Shown here piece after piece: positions 32,354 through 37,671 of a stretch of DNA of 37,671 bases. Source of the stretch: an uncultured Bacilli bacterium (GTDB lineage: Bacteria; Bacillota_I; Bacilli_A; RF39; UBA660); NCBI GenBank assembly GCA_944358125.1, contig CALVQM010000003.1, positions 1-37,671 of the forward strand, written 5' to 3'. A model generated the notes under the pieces. It was not told the DNA's origin. It ran no database searches and saw nothing but the letters and a program-made list of their open reading frames with translations. A program made the position numbers and the translations under genes. The first letter of the stretch is position 1, and the number at the start of each line of letters is the position of its first letter.

Positions 32354-32728
32354 TTATTTTATCCATAAGCCATGCAAATTGCAATAAGCATAGGCAGATA
32401 TTACGGATTCGTCTTTTAATAAAGCAAAATTAGCAATAGGTTCTTCACCAGGACGCAATTTTACTCTTTTTATACCATTTGAAGTTTCAAGATAAATCCA
32501 TTCAATATAATGAGCTTCTTCCATGGGATGAAGAACACTACCTACAGTGACTTTAACTATACTATCTTCTATTTCTACAACTGGTATATGTTTTTCAGTT
32601 GCAGCTTCTACACTATTAGGAGTAAGTTCGTTCATATCTGTTCCACAACAAATTGGTGTTACGCCACTATCGTTAATCATTTCAATTAAATTACCACAGC
32701 GACGGCATAATAAGAATTTACGTTTCAT
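32354..32728 (-). CDS. dfx: Desulfoferrodoxin (superoxide reductase, two-iron type)
   Basis: 124 residues, full length. The N-terminal desulforedoxin-like centre has Cys8, Cys11, Cys27 and Cys28. The catalytic iron centre has His47 (in 'EKHIP', with the conserved Glu45 and Lys46), His67 ('HPM'), His73 ('HYIEW'), Cys116 and His119 ('CNLHGLW'). It reduces superoxide to hydrogen peroxide without making oxygen, a standard defence of anaerobes. A GGAGGG ribosome binding site precedes the ATG; it is a single-gene unit divergent from the small membrane protein gene. Confidence 0.96.
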   Translation of the reverse strand: MKRKFLLCRRCGNLIEMINDSGVTPICCGTDMNELTPNSVEAATEKHIPVVEIEDSIVKVTVGSVLHPMEEAHYIEWIYLETSNGIKRVKLRPGEEPIANFALLKDESVISAYAYCNLHGLWIK

Positions 32729-32880
32729 ATACTACCCTCCAATATAAGATTATCAAAGATAGGAAAAAAAAGCTAGAATAAAATTATACTCTTTACATTT
32801 TATAGTAAATTAAATTTTAACTATGATGTTTATATTTTGATAAATTTGTGGTAAACTAATAAAGATAGGAAGATTGATCT

Positions 32881-33189
32881 ATGAAAGCGAAAGTTTTAAT
32901 AGCATTATTAGTAGTTGTTAGTATTTTACTTATATATAGTATGATTTGTTATAATTTGCTTAATACAAGAATTCAAATAGATACAAAATATATTATTGAT
33001 AATTATTTACAGGTGAATTACCCAGAGATTGATACTTATGAATATGTGAAGGCTGTTAGTACTAAAAAAGATACATTTCAAGTTTTGATAAAAGCAGATA
33101 AAGATTATTACACTTTTTATTTTAGTAATATAAATAAAGCTTATCAATTACTTGATGTAGAAAAGAGAACAGCAAATTATAATATTTAA
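32881..33189 (+). CDS. Small membrane-anchored protein of unknown function
   Basis: 102 residues with one N-terminal membrane segment (4-25) and an outside or periplasmic-like domain of about 75 residues rich in Tyr, Lys and Asp ('YPEIDTYEYVKAVS', 'DTFQVLIKADKDYYTFYF'), which looks like a small alpha/beta fold similar in style to PepSY-like or DUF3139-like domains; I cannot name it. AGGAAG lies before the ATG. It is a single-gene unit closed by a terminator shared with the convergent TetR gene. Confidence 0.75.
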   Translation: MKAKVLIALLVVVSILLIYSMICYNLLNTRIQIDTKYIIDNYLQVNYPEIDTYEYVKAVSTKKDTFQVLIKADKDYYTFYFSNINKAYQLLDVEKRTANYNI

Positions 33190-33220
33190 AAAAAATTACT
33201 TGGTATTAGTAATTTTTTCA
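33188..33220. terminator. Bidirectional terminator between convergent genes
   Basis: AAAAAATTACT (33190-33200) and AGTAATTTTTT (33208-33218) form a perfect 11-bp stem that includes the TetR gene's stop codon and ends just after the small membrane protein gene. Confidence 0.75.
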
Positions 33221-33780
33221 TTCACTTTTAAATGTTTTGATAATTCTTTATAAATTTTTACTATTCTAATTAAAATTTCTTTATTATCAATTTCTAAATC
33301 ATTGCAAGCGATAAGAGTTGCAAGGCCATTAGCATATAACCAGACATTCATAAATAGCGTTTTAGCTTCATCAAAAGTAAGACTATGTTTATTTACGAGA
33401 TTAATAATGGTTGACTGATTCCATTTCTCATTTAAAACATCATCTATGCTTGTCCATTTTAAATTATTGGATAAAAACATACATTTAAAATAATTTTTGT
33501 GCATCTCGGCAAATTCGACATAGGCAACACATACCGTAATTAAAGCATTTTTGTTATCAACACGTTTCATGATAAATTCATCATATTCTTTTTTAATAAT
33601 TTCATTGATATCATTTTTTAATTCATCTAAACTTTTATAAATACGATAAATTGGTTTGGTAGATATACCGGCATTAGAAGCCAAGTCTCTAGCATTAATA
33701 CTTTCTATACCATCACTCTCTACCATTTTAATTGCAATTTTTAATAATGTTTTTTTGTCAATTATACTCTTTCCAGCCAT
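33196..33780 (-). CDS. TetR-family transcriptional regulator
   Basis: 194 residues from the ATG at 33780, chosen because GGGTGGTG lies just upstream (a GTG three codons earlier is the alternative). The N-terminal HTH is 'KTLLKIAIKMVESDGIESINARDLASNAGISTKPIYRIYKS' in pattern (residues 8-48), with 'STKPIYRIYKS' as recognition helix. The C-terminal half is the divergent ligand-binding and dimer domain. A consensus promoter overlaps a palindrome upstream, so it probably represses itself. No obvious efflux or target gene is adjacent, so the regulon is unknown. Confidence 0.9.
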   Translation of the reverse strand: MAGKSIIDKKTLLKIAIKMVESDGIESINARDLASNAGISTKPIYRIYKSLDELKNDINEIIKKEYDEFIMKRVDNKNALITVCVAYVEFAEMHKNYFKCMFLSNNLKWTSIDDVLNEKWNQSTIINLVNKHSLTFDEAKTLFMNVWLYANGLATLIACNDLEIDNKEILIRIVKIYKELSKHLKVNEKITNTK

Positions 33781-33803
33781 TTTCACCACCCTTTACTTTA
33801 CAT

Positions 33804-33821
33804 TGGTAACTTATGTTATCA
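33804..33821. promoter_or_regulatory. Probable TetR operator
   Basis: TGGTAACTTATGTTATCA is an inverted repeat (TGGTAAC / GTTATCA, one mismatch, 4-base centre). It lies between the -10 box and the start codon of the TetR gene, the usual place for autorepression. Confidence 0.6.
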
Positions 33822-33849
33822 TTATAATAAAATTAACAGTTTTTGTCAA
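33821..33849 (-). promoter_or_regulatory. Consensus sigma-A promoter of the TetR gene
   Basis: TTGACA (33844-33849), exactly 17 bases, TATAAT (33821-33826) on the minus strand: a perfect match to the consensus. Confidence 0.85.
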
Positions 33850-33877
33850 ATTAAAACAAATACAATTTTGTACTTGC

Positions 33878-35179
33878 TTAATCTTTTTTGACTTTAATAA
33901 TGAATTGATAGATATCATTTAAATCTGTTTCTTCTAATGAAATATTAAATCCTCTTTCTTCTAAAGCATCTTTTAATTCACGAACGGTATTAATCGCTGT
34001 TTTTAAATCAATGCCTAGTTTTTCTTCTTGTTTTTCTTCATAATCAGGATCAAGTGTATCGATTAAATTTACAGGATCAAATATTTCTTTGTTATTATCG
34101 GTTGGATTTTCACTCACTTGAGAACCAAAATTATTATTTAAAATGGGACTTGAAGGGTTTGGCTCTCTTTCTTCTGCTATTTTTTCCATAGGTTCAAAGT
34201 TAGATACTACATCTGGCTTTGCTTCTATAGATTCTGAAATGGCTTCTTCTTTGGTTTCAGGGGTAGTTTTAGGTAAATCAATATTTATAGCTGGTGTTTT
34301 TAAAACTGGTTCTTCCATATTCATATTTACTTTTTCATTTTCTAGGAAATTAAAGAAGTTTCCTTTAGAGTCATTCGTTGCTTGATCTACCGGAATGACA
34401 TCAGGATTAAACATTTTTTCTCTTTCAATTTCGCGTAACTTACGAGCTATATCACTTTCTTCATTCACACTTGGTATTTCAGTTGCATGTTTTCTTATGG
34501 CTTCAATATCAATATTTTTTACTAATGGCACATCTGTTTCGTCTTCTTCTTGACTTGTTTCTTCATTTAGTTTTTTTAGTTCATTATCAAGTTCTCTTAC
34601 TGTCATACGTTCATTAATAATTCGTTTTAACCATTTTCTTTGTTCTTCATGAGTTGGTAAAACAAGTAAGCTTCTGGCATGACGTTCACTAATTTTATTT
34701 TCGATTAGGGCTTGCTGAACTTCTTCATCTAAATTTAATAAACGTAATTTATTAGCTATAGCACTTTGAGATAAGCCCATTTTTTTGGCTAGTTCAGCTT
34801 GAGTTAAATATCCTTTATCTAATAAATTTTTATAGCTTCTCGCTTCTTCTATGGCTGATAAATCTCTTCTTTGAACATTTTCTACTATAGCTACTTCGGC
34901 ACTCTTATTATCATCAACATCAGCAATAACAGCGGGTACTTTAGTTAGCCCTGCCATAGTAGCTGCTTTATATCTTCTTTCACCAGCGATTATTTCGTAT
35001 TTATCATTTACTCTTCTTAATACTAATGGTTGAATAATACCATGTTGCTTAATGGAACTAGCAAGTTCTTCTAAACCACGATCATCAAATTGAAGTCGTG
35101 GCTGAAAACGATTAGGTATTATTTCATCAATTGGTACTTGTAAAATATTTTGTTCTAAATTCACTTTCATCAGCCCCAT
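33878..35179 (-). CDS. parB: ParB/Spo0J/Noc-family chromosome partition protein with long acidic linker
   Basis: 433 residues, against about 280-300 for typical Spo0J. The CTP-binding domain has 'IIAGERRYKAA' (63-73) and 'ENVQRRDLS' (100-108); the helix-turn-helix is near 126-147 ('TQAELAKKMGLSQSAIANKL'). Residues about 205-385 form an insert rich in Glu, Asp, Pro and Asn with no hydrophobic core, before a C-terminal helix pair ('TVRELKDALEERGF...DIYQFIIKVKK') that may be the dimer domain. No parA or parS site is visible in the window. The first ATG (35179) has no ribosome binding site and a very short leader; an ATG three codons later follows GGGG closely, so the start is uncertain. A Noc-like role is also possible. 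Confidence 0.88.
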   Translation of the reverse strand: MGLMKVNLEQNILQVPIDEIIPNRFQPRLQFDDRGLEELASSIKQHGIIQPLVLRRVNDKYEIIAGERRYKAATMAGLTKVPAVIADVDDNKSAEVAIVENVQRRDLSAIEEARSYKNLLDKGYLTQAELAKKMGLSQSAIANKLRLLNLDEEVQQALIENKISERHARSLLVLPTHEEQRKWLKRIINERMTVRELDNELKKLNEETSQEEDETDVPLVKNIDIEAIRKHATEIPSVNEESDIARKLREIEREKMFNPDVIPVDQATNDSKGNFFNFLENEKVNMNMEEPVLKTPAINIDLPKTTPETKEEAISESIEAKPDVVSNFEPMEKIAEEREPNPSSPILNNNFGSQVSENPTDNNKEIFDPVNLIDTLDPDYEEKQEEKLGIDLKTAINTVRELKDALEERGFNISLEETDLNDIYQFIIKVKKD

Positions 35180-35192
35180 TTGCTTATATTTA

Positions 35193-35221
35193 ATTTTAAC
35201 ATTTTTTTAGAACATTTTCAA
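35193..35221 (-). promoter_or_regulatory. Sigma-A promoter for parB
   Basis: TTGAAA (35216-35221), 17 bases, TAAAAT (35193-35198) on the minus strand. The transcript would start only a few bases before the first ATG, so translation may be nearly leaderless. Confidence 0.6.
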
Positions 35222-35225
35222 CTAG

Positions 35226-35252
35226 CAAAAAGAAAAAGGGAGCTTAAGCTCC
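35226..35252 (-). terminator. Intrinsic terminator built around a stop codon
   Basis: GGAGCTTAAGCTCC (35239-35252) is a perfect palindrome whose centre holds the TAA stop of the surface protein gene. On the minus strand it is followed by TTTTTCTTTTT. Confidence 0.8.
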
Positions 35253-36704
35253 AACTACTTTGAATGGATCAGAAGTACTGCCACTACCTGTCATAGCAAT
35301 GGCTGATTTCAGACTAATTACGGGGCTTACTCCATTCGGGAAAGCCACGCTATTGCTGCCAAGGACGCCAGATGAAGACACATAGAACACTAGAGCAGTG
35401 CCACCGCCAATGCAATACGGAGACATAGTCCAATAATTTTGCCCTGTATATAAATAACTATTCCCACTTCCTGCTAATACATATTCATCAAATGTTATTA
35501 AGCCTATTGGATTTGGTAGTTTTTCATTATCTTGGGATAGTATATCTTCACTATTGCATTGTAAACTTGCTTGACCATTCCTTCTATCAGATGGTGCATA
35601 ATCAAAACTGCTATCCGTATAGCTATCTCCGCTTGCCATATTTCTATCACTACAGAATCCTGTTCCTGTATCGATATATTTTGCTTCATAACTTGCTAAA
35701 TTACTGTTATACCAATTATTTAAGTTTGTCATTATTGTACTATTTTGGCCATAGCCATGTTGACTACTTCCATCGTACACCAACCCTACATAAGTTTTAT
35801 TATTGGATGAACTATTGAATGCACTAGTTCCTATTTGCGTTCCCGCTCCTGTTGTATTAGCTCTCGTTCCTTGATAGATCATTCTAATTGAACCGTCTCC
35901 ATTAATCCTTATAATTCGCCAATAGAACCCTGCAAAAGACACCCAGTTATTTGGATTAGCTCCAGTATAGTAATAAGTAACACCCAGTCCATTATTTGTC
36001 CAATCTGTTATTTGCCCTTGAGTAGGACTTGCTGATAATATTATATCACTCACTTTATACCCAATTGTAACCTCTTTACTTTGACTTTCAGAAACATTTC
36101 CGGCTGCATCTTCTACTCTTACTGTTATAGTATGAACACTATTCTTTTCTAATTCTTCAAATGTATAACTATTTTCTTCTGTTCTTATTTCTTCTTCATT
36201 ATCTAACTTATAATAGTAATAATATACCCCTATATTATCAGTAGCATTTAATTCAATAGTTACACTAGTATCATTATCGCTACTGCTATTAATAGTATTT
36301 ATTACTGGTTTCTCACTATCTGGTATTAAATCAAAATAGACACTACATTTTGTCCCTTTATAATTCATATTCATAAAGGATAAATTACCATCTTCATATA
36401 CTATTTCTCCTCCAGCATCTTTATCATTTACTTCACATGTAGATTGTTCTGTATTTAATGTATATCCCACATGGGGTGCTTTATCAGCACTTATAGTTTC
36501 TGTTCCTTTATTTAAATAAAAAGCTAATATATTAAAGTCAGATGGTGAAAAATTAATAGTTCCCTGTATTAAAGGAATACTTTCTGTAGTTCTATATTTT
36601 GCTCTTGTAAAATTAAGTATAATTGCACTAATCACTCCTACCACTATTAAAGCAATTATAATATTTCTCTTTAAATGACTTCTTTTTAATACCTCATATT
36701 TCAT
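35244..36704 (-). CDS. Membrane-anchored surface protein with Ig-like region and variable-looking C-terminal domain
   Basis: 486 residues. A positively charged N-terminus and one membrane segment (about 13-31) act as anchor or signal. Residues 130-215 read like an Ig/fibronectin-type repeat ('PVINTINSSSDNDTSVTIELNATDNIGVYYYYYK', abbreviated here by position, then 'TITVRVEDAAGNVSE'). From about 225 a Trp/Tyr/Asn/Ser/Gly-rich domain has 'FAGFYWRIIRINGDGSIRMI', 'NYWTMSPYCIGG' and ends in 'GVSPVISLKSAIA', a domain style seen in surface proteins of uncultured Bacilli. The last 40 or so codons are about 50% GC in a gene that is otherwise near 33%. The start has AAAGGAG and a strong promoter. Ligand unknown; adhesion is the likely general role. 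Confidence 0.72.
   Translation of the reverse strand: MKYEVLKRSHLKRNIIIALIVVGVISAIILNFTRAKYRTTESIPLIQGTINFSPSDFNILAFYLNKGTETISADKAPHVGYTLNTEQSTCEVNDKDAGGEIVYEDGNLSFMNMNYKGTKCSVYFDLIPDSEKPVINTINSSSDNDTSVTIELNATDNIGVYYYYYKLDNEEEIRTEENSYTFEELEKNSVHTITVRVEDAAGNVSESQSKEVTIGYKVSDIILSASPTQGQITDWTNNGLGVTYYYTGANPNNWVSFAGFYWRIIRINGDGSIRMIYQGTRANTTGAGTQIGTSAFNSSSNNKTYVGLVYDGSSQHGYGQNSTIMTNLNNWYNSNLASYEAKYIDTGTGFCSDRNMASGDSYTDSSFDYAPSDRRNGQASLQCNSEDILSQDNEKLPNPIGLITFDEYVLAGSGNSYLYTGQNYWTMSPYCIGGGTALVFYVSSSGVLGSNSVAFPNGVSPVISLKSAIAMTGSGSTSDPFKVVGA
35281..35400 (-). other. GC-rich 3' segment of the surface protein gene
   Basis: I counted 59 G+C in these 120 bases, against about 20 in the 60 bases just upstream in the gene (35461-35520). 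It encodes the segment from about 'GGGTALVF' to 'SAIAMTGSG'. The step is abrupt and in frame. Confidence 0.75.
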
Positions 36705-36779
36705 TCTTAAATCTCCTTTATGAAGTTCTGCTTCATTTATTTACCCATTAAAAAGTCTTACTATATTAATGAGTCTCCT

Positions 36780-36802
36780 AGCTTATAGTTAAATTATAAG
36801 CT
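36780..36802. promoter_or_regulatory. Inverted repeat over the surface-protein promoter
   Basis: AGCTTATA (36780-36787) and TATAAGCT (36795-36802) are exact inverted repeats with a 7-base spacer; the second arm contains most of the -10 box of the surface protein gene. Probable operator. Confidence 0.55.
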
Positions 36803-36821
36803 TGGCTATGTCAAAAGTCAA
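36793..36821 (-). promoter_or_regulatory. Strong sigma-A promoter for the surface protein gene
   Basis: TTGACT (36816-36821), 17 bases, TATAAT (36793-36798) on the minus strand. The leader of about 80 bases contains a small hairpin (ATGAAG/CTTCAT) just before the AAAGGAG site. Confidence 0.75.
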
Positions 36822-36860
36822 GAAAATTCTCATTATTAGGATACTTATTTTCAAATAGTA

Positions 36861-36879
36861 AATTGTATATGAGACAATT
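36861..36879. promoter_or_regulatory. Inverted repeat just upstream of the two-headed HTH regulator
   Basis: AATTGT (36861-36866) and ACAATT (36874-36879) with a 7-base spacer, 16 bases before the proposed start codon. Possible binding site of the regulator itself. Confidence 0.4.
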
Positions 36880-36894
36880 TTTACGGTGATGGAA

Positions 36895-37353
36895 ATGATA
36901 TATGGCAATAAATTGAAAGTTTTAAGAGAAAGAACTGGATTTACTCAAGAAAAATTAGGTGAATATATTGGCGTAACAAAACAAGCTTTTAATCATTTTG
37001 AAAACGAATATACTATCATTCCTATTAAGCATTTGAATGATATATGTAATTATTTTGATGTATCATTGGATTATATTTTTAATTTGACTGAAATTAAAAA
37101 GTACGATAATTATAGCAAAGTTATTCATACAGATCTCATGGTAAAAAGGTTAAAAGAATTTCGTAAAGAAAACAAGCTTTCACAAGAAAAATTAGCAACC
37201 ATTTTAAATGTTGCTAAAGGAACTATAGGTAATTATGAAAGCAACAGAGGAATTATTGCTACTCCTTTTTTATATACCATTTGTAAAAAATATAACATTT
37301 CTGCTGACTATCTTTTAGGCAAAATTGATAGCCCTAAATATCTAAATAAGTAG
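36895..37353 (+). CDS. XRE-type regulator with two tandem HTH domains
   Basis: 152 residues from the ATG at 36895, where GGTG lies 6 bases upstream; ATG 36889 is too close to it. Two HTH_3 domains are visible: residues 4-58 ('LKVLRERTGFTQEKLGEYIG', 'KQAFNHFENEYTI') and 82-140 ('LKEFRKENKLSQEKLATILN', 'AKGTIGNYESNRGI'), each ending in the usual 'DY-F/LLG' segment. Two heads in one chain let a monomer or dimer read two half-sites. It is divergent from the surface protein gene, and both promoters carry inverted repeats, so it may control that gene and itself. A terminator follows. Confidence 0.88.
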   Translation: MIYGNKLKVLRERTGFTQEKLGEYIGVTKQAFNHFENEYTIIPIKHLNDICNYFDVSLDYIFNLTEIKKYDNYSKVIHTDLMVKRLKEFRKENKLSQEKLATILNVAKGTIGNYESNRGIIATPFLYTICKKYNISADYLLGKIDSPKYLNK

Positions 37354-37381
37354 ATATTTTTTTGTTTTCGACACAGATGCC

Positions 37382-37412
37382 AAAAAGCGTCGGAATTTGT
37401 CGAACGCTTTTT
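37382..37412 (+). terminator. Intrinsic terminator after the HTH regulator
   Basis: AAAAAGCGT (37382-37390) pairs with ACGCTTTTT (37404-37412), supported by an inner CG pair, ending in TTTTT. Confidence 0.75.
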
Positions 37413-37484
37413 CTTGATTTTTTAAGTACTATACTTCATAATAGTAACTTGAGCATTGGGGCTAATGCTTTTACTTATATAATT

Positions 37485-37577
37485 GGCTATTTCTTACCTC
37501 CTTTACTCCTTGGGGTTTTGGTGAGTCGGAAAGGAGCTCTCTATGGAGTTTCGGCTAGTAGTAATATTACCGTATAA
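37485..37577 (+). pseudogene. Orphan fragment resembling the C-terminal domain of the surface protein
   Basis: An open frame ending in TAA at 37575-37577 reads '...GYFLPPLLLGVLVSRKGALY' and then 'GVSASSNITV'. The pattern VSxxGxL...S...V matches the tail of the 486-aa surface protein, 'ALVFYVSSSGVL', in the same register, with about 7 identities in 23 positions. The 60 bases 37501-37560 have 29 G+C, the same raised level as that tail. It has no start region of its own: the frame runs back through the terminator of the HTH gene. It is either a decayed paralogue or a silent cassette. The match is short, so the call is tentative. The stretch from 37354 to here holds otherwise only the terminator and a 6-bp hairpin (AGCATT/AATGCT near 37452). 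Confidence 0.35.
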
Positions 37578-37601
37578 AAAAACATTAGTCATAGTGATAT
37601 G

Positions 37602-37636
37602 AACCCCGTTTCTTGGACAAAAGAAACGAGGTTTTT
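37602..37636 (+). terminator. Intrinsic terminator after the orphan fragment
   Basis: CCCGTTTCTT and AAGAAACGAGG pair over 8 contiguous base pairs plus two more across one mismatch, followed by TTTTT. It implies that something is, or was, transcribed across 37420-37600. Confidence 0.75.
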
Positions 37637-37642
37637 ATTTAT

Positions 37643-37671
37643 ATGAAACAACTAAATTATAAAGATAAAAT
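37643..37671 (+). CDS. Possible start of a further gene (cut by the window end)
   Basis: ATG at 37643 opens 9 codons, MKQLNYKDK, that run off the window. GAGG lies 11 bases upstream, at the end of the terminator stem. Too short to identify. Confidence 0.3.

Noticed and set aside
32755-32870. Repeated AAAGATAGGA (32755-32764 and 32861-32870) as a regulatory pair
   Set aside because: The second copy is simply the ribosome binding region of the small membrane protein gene and the first has no matching position; chance similarity is likely.
35492-35818. 108-residue open frame antisense to the surface protein
   Set aside because: Tyr/Leu/His-rich translation is the shadow of the Asn/Tyr/Ser-rich real gene on the other strand; no ribosome binding site.
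35244-37577. Template/variable repeat pair of a diversity-generating retroelement
   Set aside because: The two GC-rich tails differ at many third codon positions and at non-A positions, so neither can be the template of the other, and no reverse transcriptase lies in the window. A template outside the window cannot be excluded.
1-37671. Mycoplasma-type genetic code (TGA as tryptophan)
   Set aside because: Genes end at TGA (for example the radical-SAM gene at 10059-10061) and tryptophan is encoded by TGG throughout.
1-37671. CRISPR arrays, insertion sequences and rRNA genes
   Set aside because: No regularly spaced repeats, no transposase with terminal inverted repeats and no rRNA sequence were seen on either strand.

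Overview
The window looks like the chromosome of an uncultured, AT-rich, anaerobic low-GC Gram-positive bacterium, probably a gut member of the Bacilli related to the Mollicutes (RF39/TANB77-like or Erysipelotrichales-like). This rests on the very AT-rich DNA, Firmicutes-type ribosome binding sites and TTGACA-N17-TATAAT promoters, tagO-type wall polymer genes, pyruvate formate-lyase and superoxide reductase. TGA is used as a stop and no in-frame TGA replaces TGG, so the code is the standard bacterial one. No search tools were used; identities come from motifs and recalled families.

Layout. 1-4.8 kb (minus): surface-polysaccharide export and synthesis (ABC exporter ATPase and permease, O-antigen-ligase-like membrane protein, TagO/WecA), interrupted by a DUF4143-type ATPase gene with its own promoter. 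4.8-7.6 kb: cysS coupled to a zinc-metallopeptidase relative that has lost its HExxH site, then a charged helical protein of unknown function. 7.8-11.3 kb: one operon, from a strong promoter at 11.3 kb, with a radical-SAM DNA repair/modification pair followed by a very divergent GroEL-like chaperonin. 11.4-19.2 kb: a lone integrase-N-domain protein, pflA-pflB, a cation-efflux protein, a SWIM-SNF2 helicase and secG.

19.2-26.6 kb: a genome-defence island. A regulator, two cytosine-5 DNA methyltransferases, an unrecognised 252-aa protein, a McrB-like AAA+ protein and a McrC-like nuclease form one tightly coupled operon. This resembles the BsuMI and LlaJI restriction-modification systems rather than classical methyl-directed McrBC. 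A LigD-like phosphoesterase-polymerase without a ligase domain follows, and a tRNA-His gene borders the promoter end. 26.9-33.8 kb: an FAD/Rieske oxidoreductase, a DUF2075-type nuclease-helicase, a diaminopentanoate-dehydrogenase-like enzyme overlapping a Clp-D1-only AAA protein, superoxide reductase, a small membrane protein and an autoregulated TetR gene. 33.9-37.7 kb: ParB with a long acidic linker, a membrane-anchored surface protein whose 3' end is strikingly GC-rich, a two-headed HTH regulator facing it, and an orphan fragment resembling the same C-terminal domain in inverted orientation.

The best candidates for under-described biology are the two-methyltransferase/McrBC-like island with its extra protein and LigD-like neighbour, the radical-SAM plus chaperonin-like operon, and the surface-protein locus with a compositionally foreign tail and an orphan cassette. 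Intrinsic terminators are often fused to stop codons, and most transcription units show a recognisable sigma-A promoter.
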